45,949 bases of DNA from Lachnospiraceae bacterium (GTDB taxonomy: Bacteria; Bacillota; Clostridia; Lachnospirales; Lachnospiraceae), in assembly GCA_017624835.1 (NCBI GenBank), contig JAGAMG010000013.1, forward strand, positions 1 to 45,949. The letters are read 5' to 3'. The position numbers were made by a program, and so were the translations under genes. This document shows, in pieces, positions 19,631 through 28,554 of the stretch; within the stretch, counting starts at the first letter, position 1, and each line of letters opens with the position of its first letter. The notes under the pieces were generated by a model that worked only from the letters and a program-made list of their open reading frames with translations, was not told where the DNA came from and ran no database searches.

Positions 19631-19682
19631 ATTATAGCAGAATATAAATAAAAAGTACAGAACAAAATCGAATGTTTGTTCT
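19631..19682 (-). promoter_or_regulatory. uvrB promoter with possible LexA/SOS box
   Basis: A TATAAT -10 lies at 19636-19631, about 57 bp ahead of the uvrB GTG. CGAATGTTTGTTCT at 19669-19682 is a near match to the Bacillus-type LexA box (CGAAC-N4-GTTCG form), one base off in the left half-site and differing at the last two positions. It sits just upstream of the -35 region. It overlaps the loop and arm of a terminator, so the match could partly be a by-product of that palindrome. Confidence 0.4.
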
Positions 19683-19690
19683 GTACTTTT
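19651..19690. terminator. Intrinsic terminator between the fused membrane protein gene and uvrB
   Basis: Perfect 16-bp inverted repeat (19651-19666 with 19675-19690), 8-base loop, T-rich flank on both strands. It ends the leftward transcript from the ftsE-ctpA operon. Confidence 0.9.
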
Positions 19691-19724
19691 ATATCCTTTT
19701 TACTTGAGCTTGCACATTCTCTTG

Positions 19725-22700
19725 TTATGCCGCCTCGCTCTTATGCTCCGCAGCATCTTTTTTCCGCTTCCCTAATTTCAAAAGCACTGTACACCACTCC
19801 AAAACCATATAAAGCCCTGCAGCCCCCAAGGGAATGAGAAATATCATATAAGGAAACATATATCTGCTTTTTGCTTCCCAGATAAGACTCAACAAAACTC
19901 CACCGACAACAGAAATCAAAAGGATATGCCCTTCTATTGAAATCATTTTATTGTCATCCTTCTTATCGGGATTTTTCCCAAACAATGCACTTAACACAAA
20001 TACTGCTGCTCCAAAATAAATCCCAAACTGATATCTGTCAAAAAAGGTATCCAAAAAGCTCCTGAAATTACCCTTAAAAACATTTTGCGTAATTGCCGGC
20101 AGCTCCTCAAACTCGCAAGTAAAACTTTCCACTGCATCAAAGCCGTTATAATCCGGACTGTTCCACTGGGTCAATATCTTCCGTTTAAAGAAATCAAAGG
20201 CAACTCCTTTATCCGCTGCAAATTCCTGAAATCGTCCCTTTATTTGTTCCATACAATCTGCAGTGGTTGCCGCCACATCATAATCATTCTCGGTATAAAC
20301 ATTGTAATTGGTACTGTTAAACCATCCCGGACCGTATTTGGAATCCTCAAAGCCCATCAACATCCAACAGGCAGAGGGCATACCATCTACAATCTCAACC
20401 CCTGAGCGTGCCTCATACAAAATTCGAATTCCTGCGGTAGCACCGGAAACTGCTAAAAACATGGATAAAATAACCACCACAACCTGTTCCTTGCATTTTT
20501 TCATTCCATGAAGCAGCAATACTATGGAAACCGCTATCAATACCACCATGGAATTCATTCTGAGCACACAGGCAAAGGCTCCCGCCAATACCATAAACAC
20601 TGCGGAACGTCTGCTGCCTGTTCTGCAAAAACGTAAGGTCTGCCATATTAATACCATGGCAAAAGCAACGGAGGACACCTCTCCATAAATATAAGTCACA
20701 TACAAATACAAGGGGCCACATACCAGCATCAATAGGAAATAATAGATTTCCAAAATATCATTTGCAAAGGTTTCTTCCAAAATCTGATGCCCTGCATATA
20801 CCAAAAGCGGCACACAGAAAGCGTTAAAATAAGCAAAAATAATATAGTTTCCTTCCCCAAAAAGAAAATATATGATTTCCAATATCAGCACGATACCATA
20901 TTGATGGGGAAAATGCCCCATATAGCCATGGGGCATCATAGTACTATAATCTCCACCGCTAATAACCTTAGCCGCTTCACAAATAATTCCGGCATCTGCC
21001 CGGGGATCCACATGGCTAATGGCTACCCACAACACACTGATTACAGTCATGACGGAAAGCACACCATATTTCACAATACGCTTTACCTTTTTCCGTGATC
21101 CCTCTTCCAGTTTGCCAAGCTCCACTCTAATCAAACCCAAAAGACAGAATACCCCCACCAAAGTCAGCAGATTTGCCCATAGGGAATCCGCGTGGGTTTC
21201 CATGATTTCCGTTCCCACTCTGTAAATTTCTGTCTGAGTCATGGAAAACAGTGCTAATGGAATAAAAATAACTGCGCCCATGGCACATACTGCCTTATCA
21301 CTGATTTTTTCAATGGTTTCTCCCACTTTTTTTATAGTATCAGGCTTTCTGATACGGCCCCAAAGCTGCATTATTTTTTCCTGTAAGGTAAAGAGTCCTG
21401 CTGCCGCCAAGGGAATAGAAAAAGCCATATAAGGCACAATATATCTACTCATAGCCTCCCAAAGGATGCTAAACAAAAATCCACCTATAATTGCAATTAA
21501 TACCAAATGATTCTCAATGGGACTCTTCCTGCGAAATCCCCCTATCAAAAGAACTGTGACCCCTATGTAAATCACAAATTGATAGCCATCCAGAAAATCA
21601 TCCAAAAAGCTTCTGACACTTCCCATGAAGATGCTTTTGGTAAGCCCCGGCAATTCCTCCACCTCACAGGTAAATTCCTCCACCGTATAAAAGCTATTGT
21701 AGTCCGGCGCATTCCATTGAGTCAAAACCTTACGCTTGAAAAAGTTAAGGGTTCCGCCTTTGTCATTCCACATCTCCTTTAAACGCTGCTTCGTTTTTTC
21801 CACACTGGATGCTTTGGTGGCTTCATGGTCAAATCCATTATCCGCATACTCGGTATAGTTGGTGCCATTAAACCAGCCGGGACCCGTTTCCTTATCCTCC
21901 AGACCCATGAGTATATAGGAAATATGGGGGATGCCGCCTCCCACCTCCACGCCTGTCCGAACCTCATAAAGCTTCTTAATCCCTGCATTGGTCAGGGAGC
22001 TTGCCACAAACATGGCAAAAATAAACAGCAACACTTGGGGCTTTTGCTTTTTTAATCCCCATATCACTAATACAATGGCTGCTGCAATTACCACAATAAT
22101 GGAATTCATACGCACCACGCATGCCAAAACCGAAGCAACCACCATACCTGCAACGGATGTCCACTTTTCTGATTTGCAGTAGCTGATTACCTGCCAAATC
22201 AGAATCATACAAAAGGTGGTAGAAGATACCTCCCCGTAAATATGAATCACATAGATATACAGGGGGGCACATACTGCCATCATCAGAAAGTAAAAGACTT
22301 CCATCACATCATTTTCAAACATCAGATGTAATATTTTATAACCTGCAAATAATAAAAACGGCATGCAAAGTGCATTGAAATAAGCAAAGGACAGATAATT
22401 TCCCCCGCCAAAGAAAAAATATAATATTTCCAAAATCAGTGCCAATCCATACTGATGGGGATTATGTCCCAGATATCCATGGGGGTACATGGTGCTGTAT
22501 TCTCCCTGACCGATGAGCTCTGCCGCAAGGCTGATAGTACCTGCATCCGCCCGGGGAAACACGTGGCTGATTGTTACCCATATTATACTGATAACAGCTG
22601 CATAAACCATTGTCACAAGCATGACAATATTTTTAATCTTTTTTCTTTGATTCTGACTGCATCTGTCCATAAGAATTCGGATAACGGAAAATAGCACCAG

Positions 22701-22898
22701 CACACCTGCCAATGCCAAAACATTTTCCAACACCGAATCCCGATGGGTTTCTATTATTTCCGTTCCCTCTCGAAAAAGCTCCGTAAATCTCATAGAATAA
22801 TAGGACAGTACCACAAAAATCATGGTGCCCAAAGCAAGCAGCACTTTGTCACAGATTTTTTCTAAGGGTTCTCCTATTTTTATCCCCAATTGCTTCAT
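19725..22898 (-). CDS. GT-C-like polytopic membrane protein made of two tandem copies
   Basis: A 1057-residue protein in which residues about 1-515 and 521-1045 are paralogous copies in one frame. Paired landmarks are: GTEIIETHRDS and GTEIMETHADS; SHVFPRADAG and SHVDPRADAG; YPHGYLGHNPHQYG and MPHGYMGHFPHQYG; HIYGEVSS and YIYGEVSS; VLTQWNAPDYN and ILTQWNSPDYN; and a conserved SRYxxPY before the last TM. Each copy has about ten or more TM segments and an acidic first extracytoplasmic loop, as in GT-C lipid-phosphate-sugar transferases. The substrate is unknown. The start overlaps the ctpA stop (TAATG), so it is the last gene of the ftsE-ftsX-LytM-ctpA operon. Single-unit proteins of this kind would be about 520 residues. 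An assembly fusion is unlikely because the copies have diverged clearly. Confidence 0.75.
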   Translation of the reverse strand: MKQLGIKIGEPLEKICDKVLLALGTMIFVVLSYYSMRFTELFREGTEIIETHRDSVLENVLALAGVLVLFSVIRILMDRCSQNQRKKIKNIVMLVTMVYAAVISIIWVTISHVFPRADAGTISLAAELIGQGEYSTMYPHGYLGHNPHQYGLALILEILYFFFGGGNYLSFAYFNALCMPFLLFAGYKILHLMFENDVMEVFYFLMMAVCAPLYIYVIHIYGEVSSTTFCMILIWQVISYCKSEKWTSVAGMVVASVLACVVRMNSIIVVIAAAIVLVIWGLKKQKPQVLLFIFAMFVASSLTNAGIKKLYEVRTGVEVGGGIPHISYILMGLEDKETGPGWFNGTNYTEYADNGFDHEATKASSVEKTKQRLKEMWNDKGGTLNFFKRKVLTQWNAPDYNSFYTVEEFTCEVEELPGLTKSIFMGSVRSFLDDFLDGYQFVIYIGVTVLLIGGFRRKSPIENHLVLIAIIGGFLFSILWEAMSRYIVPYMAFSIPLAAAGLFTLQEKIMQLWGRIRKPDTIKKVGETIEKISDKAVCAMGAVIFIPLALFSMTQTEIYRVGTEIMETHADSLWANLLTLVGVFCLLGLIRVELGKLEEGSRKKVKRIVKYGVLSVMTVISVLWVAISHVDPRADAGIICEAAKVISGGDYSTMMPHGYMGHFPHQYGIVLILEIIYFLFGEGNYIIFAYFNAFCVPLLVYAGHQILEETFANDILEIYYFLLMLVCGPLYLYVTYIYGEVSSVAFAMVLIWQTLRFCRTGSRRSAVFMVLAGAFACVLRMNSMVVLIAVSIVLLLHGMKKCKEQVVVVILSMFLAVSGATAGIRILYEARSGVEIVDGMPSACWMLMGFEDSKYGPGWFNSTNYNVYTENDYDVAATTADCMEQIKGRFQEFAADKGVAFDFFKRKILTQWNSPDYNGFDAVESFTCEFEELPAITQNVFKGNFRSFLDTFFDRYQFGIYFGAAVFVLSALFGKNPDKKDDNKMISIEGHILLISVVGGVLLSLIWEAKSRYMFPYMIFLIPLGAAGLYMVLEWCTVLLKLGKRKKDAAEHKSEAA

Positions 22899-24220
22899 TA
22901 CTGTAATCCTTTCAGTATCTCCTTTGCCTTTTCCAACTGATTATCCACGGGATTTTCGCTATTGTAATAGGCTTCTCCGTCAAATTCACAAATCACATCC
23001 GGCTCAATACCCACCTCATGGATATTCCGTCCGTTTGGCGTAAAATAGCTGCTAATGGTAAGCTTAATGGCAGAACCGTCTGTAAAGGGAACAATCTGCT
23101 GTACGATTCCCTTTCCAAAGGTGGTGGTTCCTACCAGTGTTCCTATTCCATAATCCTGAATGGCACCTGCCAGAATTTCTGCTGCACTTGCAGAATTCAT
23201 ATCCACCAATACAACCATGGGCAATTGAAACTCCCTCTTACCGTCACAGGCATATTCCACTCTCTTGCCCTGCTTATCCTCCGTATAAACCACCAATCCC
23301 TTAGGCAGTAACATTTGAGCTATATCCACCACCGCATTAAGACTTCCTCCGGGATTGGCACGCAAATCCAGGATCAAGCCTTCCATACCGGAGCCCTTTG
23401 CCATGGCAAGTGCCTCCGCAAATTGATCAACGGTCACATCATCAAACTCTACAATCTGAATATAAGCCATGGTTTCGTCCAGCATTTCAAAATTAACTGT
23501 GGGACTCTCCACCTTGGCTCTGGTAACAGGAACCTCAAGATAATCGTTTTCTCCGTCTCGAATCAAGGTAAGAACTACCTCCGTACCTTCCTCACCCTTT
23601 ATCATAGCTACCACTTCATTCAGGCTCAAGCCATAGGTAGATTCTCCATCCACCTCATAGATAATATCATTAGCTCGCAGTTGCGCTGCCTCCGCCGGAG
23701 CTCCTTCTATGACGCCACTGACTTTGGGCAGATTGGTTAACTCATCCATACTTACATAAGCACCAATGCCATAATAAATCCCCTCTGTCTGACTCATTAT
23801 TTCATTTAATTCTTCAGCCGTATAATATTCGGAATAGGGATCCTCTAATGCCATCATCAAACCACTGTAGATTCCCTCTGCAAATTCCTCTTCGGAAACC
23901 TCATTCAGATAAAATTTTTCTTTTACCGTCGCCTCCAGATTTTGCAGCTTATTAACCAAAATCGGACTGATTGCGGAATCCTCCGCAAATTCAAGCTGCT
24001 TTGCCAAAGCAGCGGTAGGATTGTTGCGAAGCTCTATATATTGCTGCAGTCTGGTCCCCAAAAATACGGCGCAGACTATCAGCAACGCTATCGTCATTCC
24101 TACAATCACCCCTCCCACAAAGGAGCCTTTTTTTGTGGAAGTCGTCCGCTCCATCTGTGTCCCCATGGGATTTACAGAATCCAAATCAAAATATTTATTA
24201 TCTCTATTATCCTGTTCCAT
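22898..24220 (-). CDS. ctpA: Carboxy-terminal processing protease (S41), CtpA/CtpB type
   Basis: A 440-residue membrane-anchored serine protease. A cytoplasmic N-terminus of about 32 residues precedes one TM segment (about 34-56), a helical lid region, a PDZ domain (about 145-235, GIGAYVSM..GAPAEAAQLRANDII) and the peptidase domain. The catalytic dyad is Ser345 in NSASAAEI and Lys370 in TFGKGIVQ, spaced 25 residues as in CtpB. It acts outside the membrane. Its place directly after the LytM-domain gene suggests it trims or removes that hydrolase or another envelope protein. Confidence 0.93.
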   Translation of the reverse strand: MEQDNRDNKYFDLDSVNPMGTQMERTTSTKKGSFVGGVIVGMTIALLIVCAVFLGTRLQQYIELRNNPTAALAKQLEFAEDSAISPILVNKLQNLEATVKEKFYLNEVSEEEFAEGIYSGLMMALEDPYSEYYTAEELNEIMSQTEGIYYGIGAYVSMDELTNLPKVSGVIEGAPAEAAQLRANDIIYEVDGESTYGLSLNEVVAMIKGEEGTEVVLTLIRDGENDYLEVPVTRAKVESPTVNFEMLDETMAYIQIVEFDDVTVDQFAEALAMAKGSGMEGLILDLRANPGGSLNAVVDIAQMLLPKGLVVYTEDKQGKRVEYACDGKREFQLPMVVLVDMNSASAAEILAGAIQDYGIGTLVGTTTFGKGIVQQIVPFTDGSAIKLTISSYFTPNGRNIHEVGIEPDVICEFDGEAYYNSENPVDNQLEKAKEILKGLQ

Positions 24221-24233
24221 TTTCTACCCCTGT

Positions 24234-25472
24234 TTATTCTGAAAGATAATTCCATGGCGATACATATTCGCCATCCTTACGCACACCGAAATGCAAATGA
24301 TTTCCGGTGGAACGTCCCGTAGTGCCTACCGCTGCAATGGTTTCTCCCCTTGCCACCAAATCCCCTTTGGAAACATAAAGGGCTGAGGCATGCATGTAAA
24401 TGGTATACAGGGAATCACCATGGTCAATCATAACATAATTTCCCATACTGGAGCTGTAGGTCGCTGCCACCACCTTACCATCGTAAGCGGCATAAATTGC
24501 GGTTCCCTTTGGTGCTGCAAAATCCACACCATTATGAAACTTTTCCACATGAAGCGTGGGATGCATTCTCATTCCATAGTCATCGGACATTCTGGTATAG
24601 GATGCCAAGGGGAATTTAAAGGTACCACCGTCATAGGTAATTACAGAACCATTCTGAGCCAGCAATGCCTTCTTTTCTTCCAGAATAGCGGCCTCCAAGG
24701 CTTTGATTTCCGCATCCTGATCTGCAATTGCCTGCTCATACTCCTTAATTGCCTGCTCCTTACTACTGATATCCGTTTCATAGGCCGTGATATCTTTATT
24801 CTTTTGTTCAATGAGAGCCTCTAAATTGCTTTGCTCCAGCTCCACATTGTATTTTGCCTGATCCAGAATCTGTTTCTCCAACTCCAATTCTTCCTTGCAA
24901 AGCTCCACAAATTCCCGGTTTGCTATATATTCTTCCCACTTTGTATGGTCATAAGCCATAATGCATTCCACATAATCTGCGCGATTCAAAAAATCACTGA
25001 AGCTTTCCGCCTTAAGAAGCATATCCAGCATGGAAGCATCACCCTTCTCATACATTAATCTTATGCGGGTAATCATGGATTCTTTCTGATTTTCTTCCGT
25101 TTCCAATGCAGTTGCAAGCTCGGCCTCCGTCAGGGTAATCTCCTCCTCCTTGGCAGTAATTCTGGCTTTCAATTCCACAATATTCTGCTCTATATCACTG
25201 AGATTACTGTCCAACTGCTGCACATAGCTTTTCAAATCCTTCTTCTTAGTTTCCAGTTCTTCCTTTATCTTCTGCAAGTTAGTAAGACCATTTTTTAAGG
25301 TTTCTTTTTCCTTTTCTGCCTTAGTAATCTGATTTTCTTTATCCTTAATGCTCTGTGTGGTAGTGGCTTTTGTCGCGGTTGTCTTTGTAGCCGTTGCCGA
25401 TACCTCTTGAGAAAAGAGGGACGTTACCACCAAACACAATGTCAAAGAAATCCATAACACTTTTTTCTTCAT
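24234..25472 (-). CDS. FtsEX-linked coiled-coil LytM/M23 peptidoglycan hydrolase (EnvC/PcsB-like)
   Basis: A 412-residue exported protein: signal peptide (about 1-26), a long coiled coil (about 40-270) with a central interruption, then an M23 domain. The zinc ligands are complete: His313 and Asp317 in FHNGVDF, and HLH at 392-394 in GNHLHFGV. It should therefore be an active endopeptidase, unlike E. coli EnvC, whose LytM domain only activates amidases. The order ftsE-ftsX-this gene parallels the FtsEX-PcsB/CwlO principle, in which ATP hydrolysis drives the coiled coil to release the hydrolase at division or growth sites. The start ATG at 25472 has GGAAG 5 bases upstream. Confidence 0.9.
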   Translation of the reverse strand: MKKKVLWISLTLCLVVTSLFSQEVSATATKTTATKATTTQSIKDKENQITKAEKEKETLKNGLTNLQKIKEELETKKKDLKSYVQQLDSNLSDIEQNIVELKARITAKEEEITLTEAELATALETEENQKESMITRIRLMYEKGDASMLDMLLKAESFSDFLNRADYVECIMAYDHTKWEEYIANREFVELCKEELELEKQILDQAKYNVELEQSNLEALIEQKNKDITAYETDISSKEQAIKEYEQAIADQDAEIKALEAAILEEKKALLAQNGSVITYDGGTFKFPLASYTRMSDDYGMRMHPTLHVEKFHNGVDFAAPKGTAIYAAYDGKVVAATYSSSMGNYVMIDHGDSLYTIYMHASALYVSKGDLVARGETIAAVGTTGRSTGNHLHFGVRKDGEYVSPWNYLSE

Positions 25473-25499
25473 GCAATCTTCCATTCTAAAATGATATAA

Positions 25500-25530
25500 A
25501 TTCTGGGTAAGCTTGCTGCCTACCCAGAAT
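25500..25530 (-). terminator. Hairpin between ftsX and the LytM gene
   Basis: ATTCTGGGTA/TACCCAGAAT arms with an 11-base loop and only a weak AT tail. It may be a leaky terminator or an RNA-processing hairpin inside the operon. Confidence 0.45.
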
Positions 25531-25561
25531 CTTTAATAAGTTCTTTTCATTCCTCTGCCAA

Positions 25562-26461
25562 TTATACATGCAGATGCTTTCTCACTGTTGAGATACTTCC
25601 CAAAAAGCCGATTCCCACACCTACAATCAATGACACAGGTGTCAGGAATGCAAAGATTTCCTCTATGGAAAGGAAATTTAAAAAGCTGCTCAACTCTGTA
25701 AAACGCTCAATCAGATAAGTAAGGGCATAATTGTACAAGCTGTAAATCAAACCAAGGGGAATTGCAGCTCCCATCAATCCAATCAAAACACCCTCCAACA
25801 CAAAGGGCGCACGAACAAAGAAATCCGTAGCTCCGATATATTTCATAATATTAATTTCTTCCTTACGTACGGAAATACCGATTGCTACCGTATTGCTAAT
25901 CAGGAAAATACTTACCGCCAGCAAAATAATAATGATACCCATGGATACATAAGCAATCAACATATTCATACCACTTAAGGTATTGGCTGTAAGCTCTGAA
26001 TAATATACTTCTCTTACTTCCGGAATGGATTGCAGCCAGGTTACCAGTGCATCCTGCAAGGATACATCACTTAAGAACACTTCATAGCTGTCCCAGCCCT
26101 CTAATGGATTCTCCGGAAAACCTTCTGCATAATCTTCACCAAAATAATCCGGTCCAAAGGTTGCCCATGCTTCATCATCGGAAATAAAGTTAACCTCCGA
26201 CACCTCCACTCTTGAACCAATCATTTGCCCAATTTCTTCCATTCGCAAATCAGTAGTGCCTTCCTCAAAGAACACGGTAACGGAAACGCCCTCTTCCACA
26301 GTCATCACGATATTATGCAGATTTGCCATAATGGCATAAAGCAAACCAAACAGAAAAAGGCAGGCAGATATGGTAGCTATGGATGCCAATGAGAACCACT
26401 TATTACGAAAAATATTCGCAAAGCCCTGTCTGATGGTATAAAATAATGTCCTAATCTTCAT
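25562..26461 (-). CDS. ftsX: Cell-division ABC transporter-like permease FtsX
   Basis: A 299-residue protein with four TM segments (about 22-46, 168-195, 218-245, 270-290) and a large extracytoplasmic loop between TM1 and TM2 (about 47-167). That loop is the part that contacts the extracellular hydrolase. The C-terminal half has the FtsX/MacB permease fold. It overlaps ftsE by 11 bp, so the two are translationally coupled. The complex does not transport; it transmits ATP hydrolysis across the membrane. Confidence 0.95.
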   Translation of the reverse strand: MKIRTLFYTIRQGFANIFRNKWFSLASIATISACLFLFGLLYAIMANLHNIVMTVEEGVSVTVFFEEGTTDLRMEEIGQMIGSRVEVSEVNFISDDEAWATFGPDYFGEDYAEGFPENPLEGWDSYEVFLSDVSLQDALVTWLQSIPEVREVYYSELTANTLSGMNMLIAYVSMGIIIILLAVSIFLISNTVAIGISVRKEEINIMKYIGATDFFVRAPFVLEGVLIGLMGAAIPLGLIYSLYNYALTYLIERFTELSSFLNFLSIEEIFAFLTPVSLIVGVGIGFLGSISTVRKHLHV

Positions 26462-27194
26462 CTATATAACCACCTTCCTCTTCGTCACTGACAATAACTC
26501 CTTTTTTCATCGTAATGACTCGCTTTTGCATAGCATTTACTATTTCACGATTATGAGTAACTACCACTACGGTGGTTCCCCCTTCATTGATTTCCTCCAA
26601 AAGCTTCATAATATCCCATGAATTCTTGGGATCCAGATTACCGGTGGGCTCATCCGCAAGCAAAATGGAAGGATTATTTACCAAAGCTCTTGCCAGCGCC
26701 ACTCTCTGCTGTTCACCACCGGAAAGCTGCTTGGTCTTGGCTTTATACTTGCCCGCAAGTCCTACTGTGGCTAAAATGGAAGGCACATTTCTGCGAATTT
26801 CCTTGCCCGGGGTCTCAATAATTCTCTGGGCAAAGGCTACATTTTCATATACATTTCTGTCATTAAGCAGACGGAAATCCTGAAATACTACGCCTAAATT
26901 TCTACGGAACTTGGGAATCTGTTTGTGTCGCAATCTGGCAAGGTCGTTACCCATAACATAAACACTGCCGCTGGTAGCTGTAAGCTCCCGCAGCAGCAAT
27001 TTTATCAACGTGGACTTTCCGGAACCGCTGTCTCCCACAATAAAAACAAACTCTCCTCGTCCAATGCTGAGAGACACACCGTTAAGGGCAGGTGCCCCGG
27101 TGGAGTAGGACTTACTCACATTATCCAAACAGATAACGCCGTTTTCCTCAATAAAGCTCTCCCTTTTTTGTCTTAATAATTCTTTTTTTCTCAT
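26451..27194 (-). CDS. ftsE: Cell-division ATP-binding protein FtsE
   Basis: A 247-residue ABC ATPase partner of FtsX. Walker A is GDSGSGKSTL (54-63), Q-loop FQDFRLL (about 104-110), signature LSGGEQQR (157-164), Walker B ILLADEPTG (177-185) and H-switch THNREI. The N-terminus is about 17 residues longer than typical FtsE and basic (RKKELLRQKRESF). No better internal start is seen, and the SD before the ATG is weak (GGTGG). It opens the ftsE-ftsX-LytM-ctpA operon. Confidence 0.95.
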   Translation of the reverse strand: MRKKELLRQKRESFIEENGVICLDNVSKSYSTGAPALNGVSLSIGRGEFVFIVGDSGSGKSTLIKLLLRELTATSGSVYVMGNDLARLRHKQIPKFRRNLGVVFQDFRLLNDRNVYENVAFAQRIIETPGKEIRRNVPSILATVGLAGKYKAKTKQLSGGEQQRVALARALVNNPSILLADEPTGNLDPKNSWDIMKLLEEINEGGTTVVVVTHNREIVNAMQKRVITMKKGVIVSDEEEGGYIDED

Positions 27195-27253
27195 GCATAA
27201 ACCACCAATCTAAATCTCTTGTACCCTAATATCCTTTTCATTATAAACGAAAA

Positions 27254-28342
27254 TTAATACTCGAAGGTTTCCATATATTTCATATATTTCACAACCATAA
27301 GCGCAATCTTAAAGGTAATGGCATCCTCAAAAATGCGCAAATCAAGCCCCGTACTCTTCTGAAGCTTATCCAGACGATACACCAGCGTATTACGATGAAT
27401 AAAAAGCTGTCTGGAGGTTTCAGATACATTCAGGCTGTTCTCAAAAAACTTATAGATAGTCGTCAATGTTTCCTCATCAAAATCATCGGGGCTCTTGCCG
27501 CCAAAAATCTCACGAATAAACATCTTACATAGGGGGATGGGAAGCTGATAAATCAAACGACCGATTCCCAACTCACTATAAGCAATAATATCTCTCTCCT
27601 CAAAGAAAATCTTTCCTACATCCAAAGCCATCTTTGCTTCCTTATAGGAACGGCTGACCTCCTTAATCTCATGGATAACCGTACCATAGGCAATATGTAC
27701 GCCCTTGATATTTTCTTTTTGCAGATATGTGATAAGCCCTCTTGCTGTCTTTTCTATTTCCTTATTGGTATCGGAGTCTGCAAGCTCCTTTACAATAATT
27801 ACATTGCTCTCATCCACTGCCGTAATGAAATCCTTGTTATTATTGCCAAAGCAGGCTCTTGTCAGCTCCAGCACATTACTGTCCTTACCATTACTGCTTT
27901 CCACAATCATAACCACACGGGACACATCTGTCTGAATATGAAGCTTTTTGGAACGGCTGTAAATATCCACCAAAAGCAGATTATCCAAAAGCAGGTTTTT
28001 GATAAAGTTATCCTTATCAAAACGCTCCTTATATGCAACCAGCAGATTTTGAATCTGGAATGCCACCATTTTGCCTATCATATAGACATCCTCACCGGTA
28101 CCGCCGGCGACCAGTATGTATTCCAGCTGCTGCTCATCATAAATCTTAAAATACTGATATCCCTGAATCTCCTGAGAATCCGCAGGAGACGCAGCAAATT
28201 CTACTGCCGCCTTGGAGCTGTTCCCCATGTCCATGGTGGACGCAATCTCCTTACCGTCCACATCCATAACGCACAGTTCTACTCTGGCAATTCCCTTTAA
28301 ACCTTCGATGGTGTTTTGTAAAATCTGATTTGATATCATCAT
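27254..28342 (-). CDS. PucR/CdaR-family transcriptional regulator
   Basis: A 362-residue protein with an N-terminal sensory part (about 1-110, LVAGGTGEDVYMIGKMVAFQ), a central GGDEF-like segment typical of this family (about 140-240), and a C-terminal PucR-type helix-turn-helix (NVSETSRQLFIHRNTLVYRL, about 310-329). Family members respond to small metabolites, such as sugar diacids for CdaR. The effector and targets here are unknown. Two adjacent ATGs begin the frame, and the second has slightly better SD spacing. It has its own promoter and is divergent from the membrane protein gene at 28555, so it may regulate that gene. Confidence 0.85.
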   Translation of the reverse strand: MMISNQILQNTIEGLKGIARVELCVMDVDGKEIASTMDMGNSSKAAVEFAASPADSQEIQGYQYFKIYDEQQLEYILVAGGTGEDVYMIGKMVAFQIQNLLVAYKERFDKDNFIKNLLLDNLLLVDIYSRSKKLHIQTDVSRVVMIVESSNGKDSNVLELTRACFGNNNKDFITAVDESNVIIVKELADSDTNKEIEKTARGLITYLQKENIKGVHIAYGTVIHEIKEVSRSYKEAKMALDVGKIFFEERDIIAYSELGIGRLIYQLPIPLCKMFIREIFGGKSPDDFDEETLTTIYKFFENSLNVSETSRQLFIHRNTLVYRLDKLQKSTGLDLRIFEDAITFKIALMVVKYMKYMETFEY

Positions 28343-28406
28343 TCCGCTCCTTTGGGTTCATCCCAATGTGTTCCGCCTTTCTTCTCTCAAAGGCATAGTT
28401 ATCCAT

Positions 28407-28435
28407 ATAATACAAATGTACAAAAAAAATCACAA
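28407..28435 (-). promoter_or_regulatory. Promoter of the PucR-type regulator
   Basis: Leftward TTGTGA (28435-28430), 17 bp, TATTAT (28412-28407), about 65 bp ahead of the start codon. The spacer carries a run of eight T. Confidence 0.5.
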
Positions 28436-28481
28436 AAAAGCAATACTTTTTTATGCACTTTTTCATGGTAATTAATTATTA

Positions 28482-28510
28482 ATGACAAATTTTTCGGTCC
28501 ATGATAAAAT
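28482..28510 (+). promoter_or_regulatory. Promoter of the first plus-strand membrane protein
   Basis: ATGACA (28482-28487), 17 bp, TAAAAT (28505-28510). The same two hexamers, spacing and several spacer bases recur ahead of the paralogue at 32971. Confidence 0.7.
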
Positions 28511-28554
28511 AGTAAGCATTAATTATAGATTTCAAAAGTTACCAAGGAGGCACC

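Noticed and set aside
19725-22898. Fused duplicate as an assembly artefact
   Set aside because: The halves differ at many positions, so mis-joining of identical repeats does not explain it.
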